Of a stretch of DNA of 64,000 nucleotides, positions 36,101 to 44,638 are shown in pieces. This DNA is from Mucilaginibacter pedocola. Lineage in GTDB: Bacteria > Bacteroidota > Bacteroidia > Sphingobacteriales > Sphingobacteriaceae. The notes beneath the pieces were generated by a model that saw only the letters and a list, made by a program, of their open reading frames with translations, ran no database searches and had not been told where the DNA came from. Both the position numbers and the translations under genes were made by a program. Positions within the stretch are counted from its first letter, which is position 1. The number at the start of each line of letters is the position of its first letter. The stretch lies in contig NZ_MBTF01000023.1 in NCBI RefSeq assembly GCF_002013915.1, forward strand, positions 434,001-498,000, in the 5' to 3' direction.

Positions 36101-36126
36101 CAAAAGCTTTAATTGCCAATAAATAA
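33112..36126 (+). CDS. GH106-family alpha-L-rhamnosidase
   Basis: A 1004-residue secreted protein with signal peptide ending near TTQAQ. It opens with FADPGNRYKPGVYWYFMDGN, followed by LDAMKKAGIGSVLFLEVN and VTLGIGPGWQGSGGPWV, the hallmark start of GH106 enzymes, then a large barrel with ALHIDSWESSSQNWTP and RSVVQAESFTALDTEGW, where acidic residues could be catalytic. A C-terminal galactose-binding-like domain (VYLDLGQVKNIARVKLNGKD) closes the protein. GH106 enzymes remove terminal L-rhamnose from pectins and other rhamnosides. It is the last structural gene of the locus, 33 bp before the AraC regulator. Confidence 0.88.
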   Translation: MRFKFDLSLCLLLVFCALTTQAQIKTIRANFADPGNRYKPGVYWYFMDGNISRESVKKDLDAMKKAGIGSVLFLEVNVGVPQGKIELLTPQWLSIMSYAFSEAKKLGISVTLGIGPGWQGSGGPWVKPEDSMQMLVASETVVSSDGSKPVVLPVPDAPKPYFGEEGLTEDIKRQRAKYYRDVAVIAMPLNAGVPLLKDYKEKALYYRGPFSSTDTVKPNIPLEIIKDGGKAAEAADVVVLTDKMDKSGKLNWRPASGKWKVLRFVSRNNGAVSRPAPMPGMGLESNKMEKAAIAAHLKAYVEKIIGNYKNTTPNADAGLTALHIDSWESSSQNWTPAFITEFKKRRGYDAMPYLPVFNGHIIGNAEKSQRFLWDVRLTLQDLIFENHIAFVKTYAQQRGLGLSIEPYDLNQTSDLDMGSFATIPMAEFWSKGYGFNTGFTAAEASSMAHINGRSVVQAESFTALDTEGWKQHPGSMKDQGDWAFAAGINKFFFHTFANQFLPDSLKPGSTMGPFGVHWDSGQTWWPMVKPYHQYLTRSQYLLQQGRTVADILYLTPEGAPNVFLPPPSALTRDTIGDRKGFSFDGCTGNQLMKAYVKGHEIIFPSGASYKVLVLPAIKTMTPELLAKVASLIKSGAMVVGQAPQASPGLTNYPACDKQVATLAGTIWGSTNASTNIVYRKYGEGQIITGGALNELDGGLYPHYNATADLLKHLGAVEDFTANAPVRYTHRTDANWDIYFCANTSDKPISFDAKFRSAKGAPECWNAADGKISPVVYFSQTAGVTTIPMNLDAHESCFVVFAKDDTHKAKPGKLQISTDTLKDLSHDWQVAFNPKWGGPANAEFKDLTDWSTMADEGIKYYSGIAVYRKEFDLDGVDKAADGTVYLDLGQVKNIARVKLNGKDLGVVWTAPWRVDISSALKPTGNKLEIEVANLWPNRMIGDAKQPYDGPKNGQWPDWLLNGKPRPTKRYSFASATPYRENSKLLSSGLLGPVAIVRTKALIANK

Positions 36127-36158
36127 CGATGTGTGATCTAATTTAGGGCTATCCGGCT

Positions 36159-37049
36159 ATGACCAATTATTTTAAATACCCATCTGTTGATACCGAGTAC
36201 GAAAAGTGGGGGCTTAGTGTGCTGAACGCGGGGTATGCCCGTATAAGGGCGGCAGAGGAATATCCTGTAAAGAACCATCCATCGCACCATTATTTTAAGT
36301 GGGACGATTGGCGCACACTGCAGGAATACCAGGTGGTTTACATTTTGAACGGGCAGGGGCTGTTCGAGTCCGCCTCGGTACCACTTACCGAAGTTAAAGC
36401 AGGCACGGCCATCGTATTATTCCCGGGAGAACGCCATAGGTACAAACCCGATAGCGCTACCGGTTGGGATGAGTATTGGGTCGGGTTCCGTGGCACCATG
36501 ATAGATAATTTATTACAGGGCGGCTTCCTGAGCCGGGAAACGCCTTGTTTTTCGGTAGGTTTTAAACCCGAGATACTGGATCTTTTCAATACCATCATAG
36601 ATAACATACGGCACGAACGGGCGGGCTACCAGCCCCTGGTTTCGGGCGCGGTAATGCATTTAATAGGGCAGTGCCATTCGGCGGTTAAACAAGAACCTGC
36701 CCCACGTAGGGCAAGCGAGATAGTACAGCGGGCCCGGTTCATTTTCAGGGCAAATATTGATAAACCCTACACGCCCGAGCAAGTTGCTCAGGACCTTAAT
36801 TTAAGCTACTCTTCGTTCCGTAAAATGTTCAAGAGCCAAACAGGCCTTTCGCCGGGGCAATACTTTTTGCAGCTGAAAATAAACCGTGCATCAAAACTGC
36901 TTAACGATGGTACCTTGTTGGTTAAAGAGATATCTGCCAGCCTCAACTTCGAATCGGCCTATTATTTTTCGCGGGTGTTTAAAGAGAAAACCGGGATGAC
37001 CCCCACCGAGTACAGGGATATGTATAATACATCGGCAAGTTGCGAATAA
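36159..37049 (+). CDS. AraC-family transcriptional regulator of the rhamnoside locus
   Basis: A 296-residue protein with an N-terminal cupin-like sugar-sensing domain (about 15-150; YQVVYILNGQGLFES, GTAIVLFPGERHRYKP) and a C-terminal pair of helix-turn-helix motifs (YTPEQVAQDLNLSYSSFRKM and EISASLNFESAYYFSRVFKE, followed by TGMTPTEYRDMY). It is encoded at the end of the locus and probably responds to L-rhamnose or an oligosaccharide, adding to the sigma/FecR control. A bidirectional terminator follows at 37069-37109. Confidence 0.9.
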   Translation: MTNYFKYPSVDTEYEKWGLSVLNAGYARIRAAEEYPVKNHPSHHYFKWDDWRTLQEYQVVYILNGQGLFESASVPLTEVKAGTAIVLFPGERHRYKPDSATGWDEYWVGFRGTMIDNLLQGGFLSRETPCFSVGFKPEILDLFNTIIDNIRHERAGYQPLVSGAVMHLIGQCHSAVKQEPAPRRASEIVQRARFIFRANIDKPYTPEQVAQDLNLSYSSFRKMFKSQTGLSPGQYFLQLKINRASKLLNDGTLLVKEISASLNFESAYYFSRVFKEKTGMTPTEYRDMYNTSASCE

Positions 37050-37068
37050 GAGCAGCCGTATTAATTAT

Positions 37069-37109
37069 AAAAAAGCCCGATGTTAATTAGTTTAACATCG
37101 GGCTTTTTT
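37069..37109. terminator. Bidirectional intrinsic terminator
   Basis: GCCCGATGTTAA pairs with TTAACATCGGGC around a short loop, flanked by an A-run and a T-run. It serves the AraC gene on the plus strand and the outer-membrane protein gene on the minus strand. Confidence 0.9.
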
Positions 37110-37162
37110 GCATTTCAGGCGGTCATTTTTTCAGGGAGCAATAGTTTGAATACTCTCATTCG

Positions 37163-39604
37163 TTATCCCTTTTTCTGCCCTTTAACATCATCGTTTTCAA
37201 TTTTCTTGCTTTCGGTTTGTTTAAATAGTTTGCCAAACTCCCAGCCAACGGTAAGTTTAATAGCCTGGTTATACTCCCGGTTTAAACTGCTCGAATAAAA
37301 ACTGCTGCTTCTTACTACCGCTGTTTGCTTAACGGCTTTGGTAAAAGGGTTTACAGTTGCCAGAGTTAGGGTAATTTTTTGCGAGGTAATTTCTTTTTTG
37401 GCAGCAAAGCTATAATAGTAATTGCGTGTTTGGTAACCCTGCAGCGTTATGGTGCGGGTGTTATAGCTACCAAAAGCTTGTAACGATAAGGCATGCGGCA
37501 GTTTATAAGTTGTGTTAATGTTAAACTCGGCACCCCAGCCATTGCTGATGATTTGCAATGCGGTGCTTTTAAAATCTAACCGTGTAACGTTGGTATTGGT
37601 ATTAAGCCCCCATTTTGAGGTAAGGGGTATAGTAGCCGACAAGTTTAGCCCGAATTGCCTGTTTGCTGCCAGGTTTTGCTTGCTGGTTACCGATATACCA
37701 TCGGCACCCACTACGGTAATATCTTCTATAGAGTTATTGGTTTGCTTCCAAAAAACAGCCGGGTTAAAGCTAAGCCCCGAGTTAAAAGCAATGCTGTATG
37801 ATAGCTCGCCCTGGTGCGCAATTTCGGGTTGTAACGTTGGGTTTCCCGTGGTAATGTTTTTAGGGTCGCTGGCGTTAACGTTGGGGTTTAAATCCCAAAT
37901 GTAGGGGCGGGTAAGGCGTTTGGTATAGCTAAGGTTTAGCGTTTGCGCATCGCTTATTTTTTTTGATATGGTTGCCGTTGGTACAATGTTGGCAAAGTTG
38001 CGCGAGAAAGGCTCACTCCCCGATTGAAACTCTCCCTTCAGAAAAGTACCCTCTACCCGCGCGCCTGTTTCGGCGTACCAGTTGCCGGGCAGGTTAAATT
38101 TAAGGATCAGGTAGCCGGCTACTACATCCTGCTTGTAATTGAACAGGTTTGTACGGCCGGCAATGGGTTGCAATACATTAGGGTCGGCATCGGTACTTCC
38201 AAACACTTCGTAATTATTGCTCACCTTGCGGCTTATTATTTTTGCGCCGCTTTCTAAAGTATATTTATTGCTGTTGCCTATCGGCTGAAAATAATCTGCC
38301 TGAAACGTAAGCTCGCGGTTTTTGGTGAGGCTATTATTTAGCTCTTTATACAGCAGGGCATCAGCCAAAGATGTTTGTCCCGACTGATAGTTGGAGTTAT
38401 CGCGCGAGGGCGATATTTGCGCCAGCAGGTTAAGCTCTTGCCCCGGCTTTTTAAATTTATGGATGTAGCCAATATTAAAATCGGCACCAAGGTATTTGCC
38501 GCGGCTGAATACCGCTTGGTTATATTGCTCGAGTATGGTACCATCAGGCTGCGTAACTCGGCTGTTTAGCCTGCTGTTATCGGGCCAGTTGCCAAACCAC
38601 GATGTTACCCCAAAGCTTAACTGGTTAAGGCTATCGGCGGCATAGTCTACCGTAACGCTTGCCGAGCCGTGAGGGGCCACATTATCCCGAACGATGTACT
38701 GGTTTAATACCGAATTGATAGTGCCGTTATCTATATTGTTGCGTTGATAATCGCTCTCTGATTTCATGCGCAGCCTATGCAGGTGGGCATTGGCATTAAT
38801 ATTCCATTTTTTATTGGCCACAGCCAGGCGCGGGTTTAAAACCTGTTCCCAGTTACTTGCTGCTGCCTCGAGTGCGCCACTTAGTTTTTTACCTCCTTTT
38901 TTGGTTATGATATTTATAACACCCGCAGCGCCCTCGGCATCGTACTTGGCCGATGGCGTTGTAATTACCTCTACCGATTGAATAACATCTGCCGGCATCA
39001 TGTTCAATGCATCTGCCGGGCTGCGTGCCATTTGCCCCGAGTATTTACCATCAACCAAAATTTTGATGTTGCTGCTGCCGCGCATAGTTACATTGCCGCG
39101 GGCATCAACACTCAGTACAGGCGCTTTGCGTAAAACATCAGCCGCGGTGCCGCCTTTGTTTGATGCATCGTTGCCGGCGTTATAAATAAGCATACCTGGT
39201 TTTTGCACAAGCAATTTGCGCGCGGCCATTATTTTTACCTCATCCAAGTTTTTCAAATTAGGTGCAAGGTGAATTTCTTTTACCTGTAAGGTTTGCTGGT
39301 TGGCGTTAAGCTGCACGGTTACTTCGGTTTTTGCGTAGCCAATAAATGAATATACCAGACGGACGGGGCCGTTGTATTTTAGGGTTAACGTGTAAACGCC
39401 ATCGGTATTGGTATAAGTTGATGCGAGCGGGTTGCCTGTCTCGGCAAGTGCGGTAACGGTAATAAAATCGAGCGGTTTGTGGCTTAACGAATCCGATACA
39501 CGCCCGGTTATCATACCGGCCGGGTTTCCCTGCTGGGCAAATAATGTAAAAGGAAGCAGCAGCAATGCCACCATGCTCCATATTTTTAAGCTTAGTTTGT
39601 GCAT
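37163..39604 (-). CDS. TonB-dependent outer-membrane beta-barrel protein (OMP_b-brl_3 type)
   Basis: About 813 residues from the ATG at 39604; a TTG at 39640 would add twelve residues before the signal peptide. Order: signal peptide (LKIWSMVALLLLPFTLFAQ), CarboxypepD_reg-like domain (ITGRVSDSLSHKPLDFITV), TonB plug (IKILVDGKYSGQMARSP, VEVITTPSAKYDAEGAAGVI) and a barrel with periodic aromatic strands. This subtype is widespread in Bacteroidota and lacks a SusD partner; its cargo is usually unknown. The next gene downstream in the window is the AraC gene on the other strand. It may be unrelated to the rhamnoside locus. The PepSY gene lies 61 bp upstream, and cotranscription with the iron operon is possible. 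Confidence 0.88.
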   Translation of the reverse strand: MHKLSLKIWSMVALLLLPFTLFAQQGNPAGMITGRVSDSLSHKPLDFITVTALAETGNPLASTYTNTDGVYTLTLKYNGPVRLVYSFIGYAKTEVTVQLNANQQTLQVKEIHLAPNLKNLDEVKIMAARKLLVQKPGMLIYNAGNDASNKGGTAADVLRKAPVLSVDARGNVTMRGSSNIKILVDGKYSGQMARSPADALNMMPADVIQSVEVITTPSAKYDAEGAAGVINIITKKGGKKLSGALEAAASNWEQVLNPRLAVANKKWNINANAHLHRLRMKSESDYQRNNIDNGTINSVLNQYIVRDNVAPHGSASVTVDYAADSLNQLSFGVTSWFGNWPDNSRLNSRVTQPDGTILEQYNQAVFSRGKYLGADFNIGYIHKFKKPGQELNLLAQISPSRDNSNYQSGQTSLADALLYKELNNSLTKNRELTFQADYFQPIGNSNKYTLESGAKIISRKVSNNYEVFGSTDADPNVLQPIAGRTNLFNYKQDVVAGYLILKFNLPGNWYAETGARVEGTFLKGEFQSGSEPFSRNFANIVPTATISKKISDAQTLNLSYTKRLTRPYIWDLNPNVNASDPKNITTGNPTLQPEIAHQGELSYSIAFNSGLSFNPAVFWKQTNNSIEDITVVGADGISVTSKQNLAANRQFGLNLSATIPLTSKWGLNTNTNVTRLDFKSTALQIISNGWGAEFNINTTYKLPHALSLQAFGSYNTRTITLQGYQTRNYYYSFAAKKEITSQKITLTLATVNPFTKAVKQTAVVRSSSFYSSSLNREYNQAIKLTVGWEFGKLFKQTESKKIENDDVKGQKKG

Positions 39605-39665
39605 ATGTTTTCTAAGGCGCGCCAATATAGCGTGCTTCAAAAATGTTAGGTAAGTAAAGTGATTT

Positions 39666-40829
39666 TTAACCAGCCTGTAATTCTGCTTGAACAGGAGGCT
39701 TGCTTTTCTTCCGGCCGGAAACTTTCTTTTTGCCTTTTTTGCGTTTGCCCCACCAAATGTAAAAGCCGGTTATGGGCAGGCTGGCACAGATCAAACTACC
39801 TAAGAAGAAGGCGATGCGGGAGGGCATGCCAATAATGGCTCCCACATGTATGCCGTAATTGGCCCGGTTTACCCAATCTGCAAATTTTTCATCGCGCAGC
39901 CTTAATTCAGAGGCCGGTAATTGTTTTAATGTATGCTGGTCAAAATAAACATAGCGCCAGGTGCCATCGTACATATCTATACAGATGGATAAAGGATCAG
40001 ACGCTTTTTTGGGAAAGTCGACAATGATCTGGTCTTTATTATGTTCGCCTATCTGTGTCATCCCTAAGTGCCATACGCGGTCCACATTACTTATAGCGGC
40101 CAGCTGCATGGTTTTGGTGGTGTCTGAATAGATCTTCTCACGTTTACGCACTTTAGTTTCGCCGCCGCTGTTTATCCAGTAAACACTGTTGTGGAACCAG
40201 GCAAAACTCATCATTAAACCGGTGAAAGCTAAAAGGCCGGCTACGATGAGCGAATAGAAGCCCAGTACGTTATGCAGGTCGTAATTAACGCGCTTAAATT
40301 TAGCACTCCATTTTATCTTAAAGCTTTTGTCGGTATTGGCCTTGTTCCAGCGTTTGGGCCACCATAATACTATACCGGTGATCAGCAGTACGGCAAAAAT
40401 AAATGTACCCCAGCCGGTAATATGATGCCCTATCTTTTCGGGGAACCAAATGTAGTAGTGCCCGTTTTTTACGAACTCAAAAAAACCGTCATGATCCTCG
40501 GCTATCCTCAATACTTCAGCGGTATAGGGATCAACAAAAATAGTACTATCACTTTTCACTACCGATACATGGGCCGTTCTGCCCTCGCCATGATACCACA
40601 CCGAGCGTAGTTCTTTACCCGGCAAGGCTTTGGCAGCGGCCCGGTAGATCACACTGGGGGGCAGCATAGCCTTTCCCTCCGGCTTGGCAGCGTTATACCA
40701 GGGAGTCGTGAGGTCGCGTAACTCGGGTTCAAAAACCAGGATACAGCCGGTGAGGCTTAAGATAACCACAATAATGCCGGCAACAAGGCCCAGCCATAAA
40801 TGCAGCCAGGCTAATATCTTTTTGATCAT
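39666..40829 (-). CDS. PepSY-associated membrane protein (putative siderophore reductase)
   Basis: A 387-residue inner-membrane protein with four likely helices: LHLWLGLVAGIIVVILSLTG near residue 10, ITGWGTFIFAVLLITGIVLW near 138, FYSLIVAGLLAFTGLMMSFA near 196 and FFLGSLICASLPITGFYIWW near 345. PepSY domains lie between them. The His-rich helix ends and WWPKR motif fit the PepSY_TM family, some members of which reduce ferric siderophores. It is the last or near-last gene of an iron-uptake-like operon (sigma, FecR, DUF4374, TonB receptor, DUF4374), which supports that role. Confidence 0.85.
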   Translation of the reverse strand: MIKKILAWLHLWLGLVAGIIVVILSLTGCILVFEPELRDLTTPWYNAAKPEGKAMLPPSVIYRAAAKALPGKELRSVWYHGEGRTAHVSVVKSDSTIFVDPYTAEVLRIAEDHDGFFEFVKNGHYYIWFPEKIGHHITGWGTFIFAVLLITGIVLWWPKRWNKANTDKSFKIKWSAKFKRVNYDLHNVLGFYSLIVAGLLAFTGLMMSFAWFHNSVYWINSGGETKVRKREKIYSDTTKTMQLAAISNVDRVWHLGMTQIGEHNKDQIIVDFPKKASDPLSICIDMYDGTWRYVYFDQHTLKQLPASELRLRDEKFADWVNRANYGIHVGAIIGMPSRIAFFLGSLICASLPITGFYIWWGKRKKGKKKVSGRKKSKPPVQAELQAG

Positions 40830-40888
40830 GCTTCATCTATTACAACAGTGCTGCCCCTGATCGGGACAGTACTGTTGTGAAATAAGTT

Positions 40889-42100
40889 TTATTTAAGTTT
40901 TTCGATGCGTAAGATGTAATCGATACCACCTATAAACTCAAGCCCTTTGGTTAGTTTGTCGGTAGCCGGGTCATATTCCCAGATGTAATCTTTATCGGCT
41001 GCATTAACGGCTATATACGCTTTACCGTCCTCTACTATCACCGCGTTAACCATACGCTCGCCTTTGTCAGTCGGCAGGTCAAGTTTTTTAATAAAGGTGC
41101 CTGTTTTTACATCGATCAACGAGAAAGAGTGGTCGGCATCAATATTGTTGCCTGCCACACGGGTGCGTACTATGGCCTTGCCATTGCCTATATACCACAT
41201 AGCCGCGCCCATACCGTTAGATACGGTGCTGGAGAAGTTGAAGAAATAGGTAGGGTCGAGGTCGTTAGAGCCATTTTTAATACGATAAACTGCCGATGGT
41301 TTTGTGGTGTTGTACACATTGATCGGGTCGCTGATGAAATAGATATCGCCTGTTTCATCCACAAATGATGATGCAGCGTAAACCTGTGAACCGCCCATAC
41401 CGGCCGAACGTGTCTCTTCGATAGACTTATCCACGGTCATGGCGGGGTAGGTAACTACAGCAACGTACGATTTGTCGTAGATCGGCATTACCGGATAATT
41501 CGTCCAATCATCAGAGCCAAAGCCATAGCCAATGAAGATCTTGCCTCCTCTGTATTCGGCAAAGCCAAAGTCGATACGCACAAAGCCCGCAGGGTTAGCG
41601 TTTATGCCCAATTTACCGGTGGTAACGGTCATGTCTTTCACTTTAACAATGGCGTACCTTGCTTCGCCATTACCATCGCCGAAGATCACCAATGTTTCGC
41701 TGTCTACCCAGGTGTAGGTGCTCCAGCTCAGGTACGTAAACGGAATTTCTTTATCGGTAACCAGTACGCCTTTATCCACATGGTACTTACCAAAGCGGCC
41801 CGCGCCTGAGTTAAGGTGGTAGTAAAAGCCATCTTTTTGCAATACGTCCTGCGCATATACTTTACCGGTTAGCTCGGCACCATTACCGGCAATGCTTAGG
41901 GTACCGCTGGTAAGCGAGGGTACATCGGCAATGTAGTAAGCTGTGTTGGGCCAGCTGCCAACGGCAACCAAGGCCGAATACTGGCCTTTTTCGGTAGTAT
42001 CCGGGTTAGTGGTGTTGTCAGATTTCTTACAGGCGTTCATCGCAGTTACGACCAAAGCCAGCAGGAATATTTTTACTGTTGATTTTAATGATCTGTTCAT
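40889..42100 (-). CDS. DUF4374-domain lipoprotein, copy 1
   Basis: A 403-residue lipoprotein (signal ending VVTAMNAC). It is built of repeated beta-propeller-like strands and ends TKGLEFIGGIDYILRIEKL, the conserved end of DUF4374 proteins. Its neighbours on both sides, a TonB-dependent receptor gene and a PepSY reductase gene, are the usual partners of this family, so it may bind or shuttle an iron chelate in the periplasm or at the surface. A paralogue lies at 44639-45871. Confidence 0.82.
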   Translation of the reverse strand: MNRSLKSTVKIFLLALVVTAMNACKKSDNTTNPDTTEKGQYSALVAVGSWPNTAYYIADVPSLTSGTLSIAGNGAELTGKVYAQDVLQKDGFYYHLNSGAGRFGKYHVDKGVLVTDKEIPFTYLSWSTYTWVDSETLVIFGDGNGEARYAIVKVKDMTVTTGKLGINANPAGFVRIDFGFAEYRGGKIFIGYGFGSDDWTNYPVMPIYDKSYVAVVTYPAMTVDKSIEETRSAGMGGSQVYAASSFVDETGDIYFISDPINVYNTTKPSAVYRIKNGSNDLDPTYFFNFSSTVSNGMGAAMWYIGNGKAIVRTRVAGNNIDADHSFSLIDVKTGTFIKKLDLPTDKGERMVNAVIVEDGKAYIAVNAADKDYIWEYDPATDKLTKGLEFIGGIDYILRIEKLK

Positions 42101-42120
42101 TGTTTTAATTTGATGGGTGT

Positions 42121-44505
42121 TTATTTAATAAAGTATCTGAATTTGATAGAGAAGGACCTGCCCGGTTTTTGCAGCTTAAAGTTGTCATAAGCCAGCATAT
42201 CGCCAAGGTTGCGGCACTCCGCCGTTATGTTATATTTCCCGTTTTCCAGCGAGTAGGTGAGGGCGGCGTTGTGAATGAACTGGGTGGGGATATTTGATTT
42301 GCCGTTGGTGTTACCGTAATTTTCCCAGGTTAAATAAAACCAGTGTACGTATTGAGTAAACCAGTTAAACTGCAGGCGTGTATTTTTGCCCAGCAGATCG
42401 TTTTTCCCGATAGACAGATCTGCATTACCGAATAACCAGGGTTGGTTAGGTATCTGATTTAAATAAGTAGCCTCGGGCACATTGGATTCTGTGCTGCCAA
42501 ATTTGGTGGTATTGATAGCATTTTGGTAGGTAACATTGGCGCTTAAAGCGAGCAAGTCCTGATAGTTATACCTGGCATCTACTTCGAAACCGGTTACACG
42601 CACGCTCGATTTATTTTCATTTTTCAGCGCCCCCGAACGAACATCGGGTACCAGGTAAATAAAGTTTTTGGCATTACGGTAAAAGCCCGCTGCTTCAATA
42701 AAGAAATGGTGGCTGCCGTTGTTTAGGCTTGCAAAAGCGCCCGCGTTAACATTGTCGCTGCTCTCGGGCACCAGGTCGGGGTTGGGTTGTACGTTCAAAC
42801 CATCGCCAAACATTTCTTCGGCTTCCTGTAAGCGGTAAGCGCGTTCGGCCGAAAGTTTCACACCTATCTTTTCGTTGATCTTAAAGCGGGAAGCAACGCC
42901 GTAGCCGATATTGTTGAAAGACGTATCCAACTGCGTAAGCACGTTGCCCACGTATTTATTACGGCCCAAGCCCAGGTTGTAATTTTTAACAAACCAGGTA
43001 TTGGTCAGCCTTTTATCCAAAAACTCCTGCTGGTAAGCCAGTCCCAGTATCTGCTTATTCAAGCGGCCCGGCATATAGTCGCGGTCCGTAAGTAATTCAT
43101 TGTAAGTTTCGTTCTTTAAATTATCCAGCGTGTAGTTGATGCTGATAGAATGCTGCTCGTTGATGATGTAGCCGGTATTTGCCCTGATAAATTTGCGCGG
43201 CCTGATGATGTGTGAAAGCTGCTTAATGCCTCCCATTTCTGCCGAACCTTTCTCTGTCCAGCTGCCATCCCAGTAATATTGACGCAGAAGTGTATCAGCG
43301 GTAATGTAAGTGTCTTTAGAAACCGATCCAAAAAGACTCAGGCTTAATCCTTTGGTAAACAAATTATCTTTTTTATACCTGATTGATCCGCTTAGGGCAT
43401 CGCTTTTACGGGTAACCGCACCATAAACCGTTTTCTGGTCGAAGCCGGTTTGCAGGTCCTGGTTGGCTTTGGTGTAAGCGCCGCTGATAAAGATGGCATC
43501 AGCCCATGATTTGTTGATCAGGCCAACTTCTGCCTGCCCCATGCCCGAACGATAGTTATCGTGAAAGCGCTCAATGTCGGTAGTTACAAAACTGGCACCA
43601 CTCAAATCGGTGATCTGTTTACCATTGCGTGTACCGCCTTCCAGAATTTCTACCCCTTTCATTAAATAATTGTTGTTTGAGTAGTTATAAAAACCGTTCG
43701 CTTTAAATATCAGCCCGGTCTTTTTATCGCCATATTGCGCGGTTAAAGCTGTACGGTTAGTATTAAACGAACCATAACTATGGCTGAAATCGAGATAGTT
43801 GCTTGTTTTTTGATTGGTGATGATATTTACGGCGCCGCCCATGGCATCAGCACCTAATTGTACGGGCACCACGCCTTTATACACTTCTAAACGTTCGGCC
43901 AGGTTAACAGGGATGTTGTTTAACGACATTGCCGTCCCCATCAATTCCAACGGTACACCATCAATAAAGTATTTTACTGCTTTACCCGATAAACCGTTGA
44001 TGGAGAAGTTGAAGTTAGAACCCAAACCACCCTGCTCCCGTATGCGAACCCCGGCGCTGCGGCTCAAAACCTGGTTAAGGTCGGCGGTAGTATTGGCAAA
44101 TTTTTTGGTTTCGATGGCATTAACCGCAAAGCCCGTCTCCCTGACTTCCTGCGATTTGGTTTTACCCACCACAGTTACCTGTTGTATATCGTTGCTGGCT
44201 GCTTTTAGCTCCAGGTTCAGGGTTTCACTGCGCCCTGCCTGTACCGTTATGTTTTTTTGTTGGCTTATGTAGCCGATAGAAGAAACTACTAATACATATT
44301 CACCCGGTTTTACGTTGGTCAGTTCAAAAACGCCTTTTTCGTTGGTTAAAGCCCCACGGTTAGTGTTCTTGAGCGTTACAGATACCCCTGCCACGGGACC
44401 GTTATTGTCTTTGATGACTCCGGAGATGCCGGTTGTATTTTGAGCTACAGCAAAAAGCGAAAAGAGGCAAAAAGTAGCTAAGAGTAGAAGTTTATTAAGC
44501 GACAT
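42121..44505 (-). CDS. TonB-dependent siderophore-type receptor
   Basis: A 794-residue outer-membrane receptor. The signal peptide ends near LFAVAQ; then a CarboxypepD_reg-like domain (TGISGVIKDNNGPVAGVSVT), plug domain (VRIREQGGLGSNFNFSINGL, FIDGVPLELMGTAMSLNNIP, DAMGGAVNIITNQKTSNYL) and a barrel ending in FSIKFRYFIK, with a terminal aromatic-rich strand. It has no N-terminal STN domain, so sensing by the sigma/FecR pair upstream must use another route or another receptor. It lies 20 bp upstream of DUF4374 copy 1. Cargo is inferred to be a ferric chelate. Confidence 0.88.
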   Translation of the reverse strand: MSLNKLLLLATFCLFSLFAVAQNTTGISGVIKDNNGPVAGVSVTLKNTNRGALTNEKGVFELTNVKPGEYVLVVSSIGYISQQKNITVQAGRSETLNLELKAASNDIQQVTVVGKTKSQEVRETGFAVNAIETKKFANTTADLNQVLSRSAGVRIREQGGLGSNFNFSINGLSGKAVKYFIDGVPLELMGTAMSLNNIPVNLAERLEVYKGVVPVQLGADAMGGAVNIITNQKTSNYLDFSHSYGSFNTNRTALTAQYGDKKTGLIFKANGFYNYSNNNYLMKGVEILEGGTRNGKQITDLSGASFVTTDIERFHDNYRSGMGQAEVGLINKSWADAIFISGAYTKANQDLQTGFDQKTVYGAVTRKSDALSGSIRYKKDNLFTKGLSLSLFGSVSKDTYITADTLLRQYYWDGSWTEKGSAEMGGIKQLSHIIRPRKFIRANTGYIINEQHSISINYTLDNLKNETYNELLTDRDYMPGRLNKQILGLAYQQEFLDKRLTNTWFVKNYNLGLGRNKYVGNVLTQLDTSFNNIGYGVASRFKINEKIGVKLSAERAYRLQEAEEMFGDGLNVQPNPDLVPESSDNVNAGAFASLNNGSHHFFIEAAGFYRNAKNFIYLVPDVRSGALKNENKSSVRVTGFEVDARYNYQDLLALSANVTYQNAINTTKFGSTESNVPEATYLNQIPNQPWLFGNADLSIGKNDLLGKNTRLQFNWFTQYVHWFYLTWENYGNTNGKSNIPTQFIHNAALTYSLENGKYNITAECRNLGDMLAYDNFKLQKPGRSFSIKFRYFIK

Positions 44506-44638
44506 TTAGACTAATTAAAAATAATGTTTTTTAATAGTCGAGTAGCTTAGCCCGGCATTTACCGAAGGTGCGGTTCGAAAAAAGTTTTAGTTTTTTTTGG
44601 TAATTGGGTTAATTGCTTTTGAATCAGTATAAAAACTT

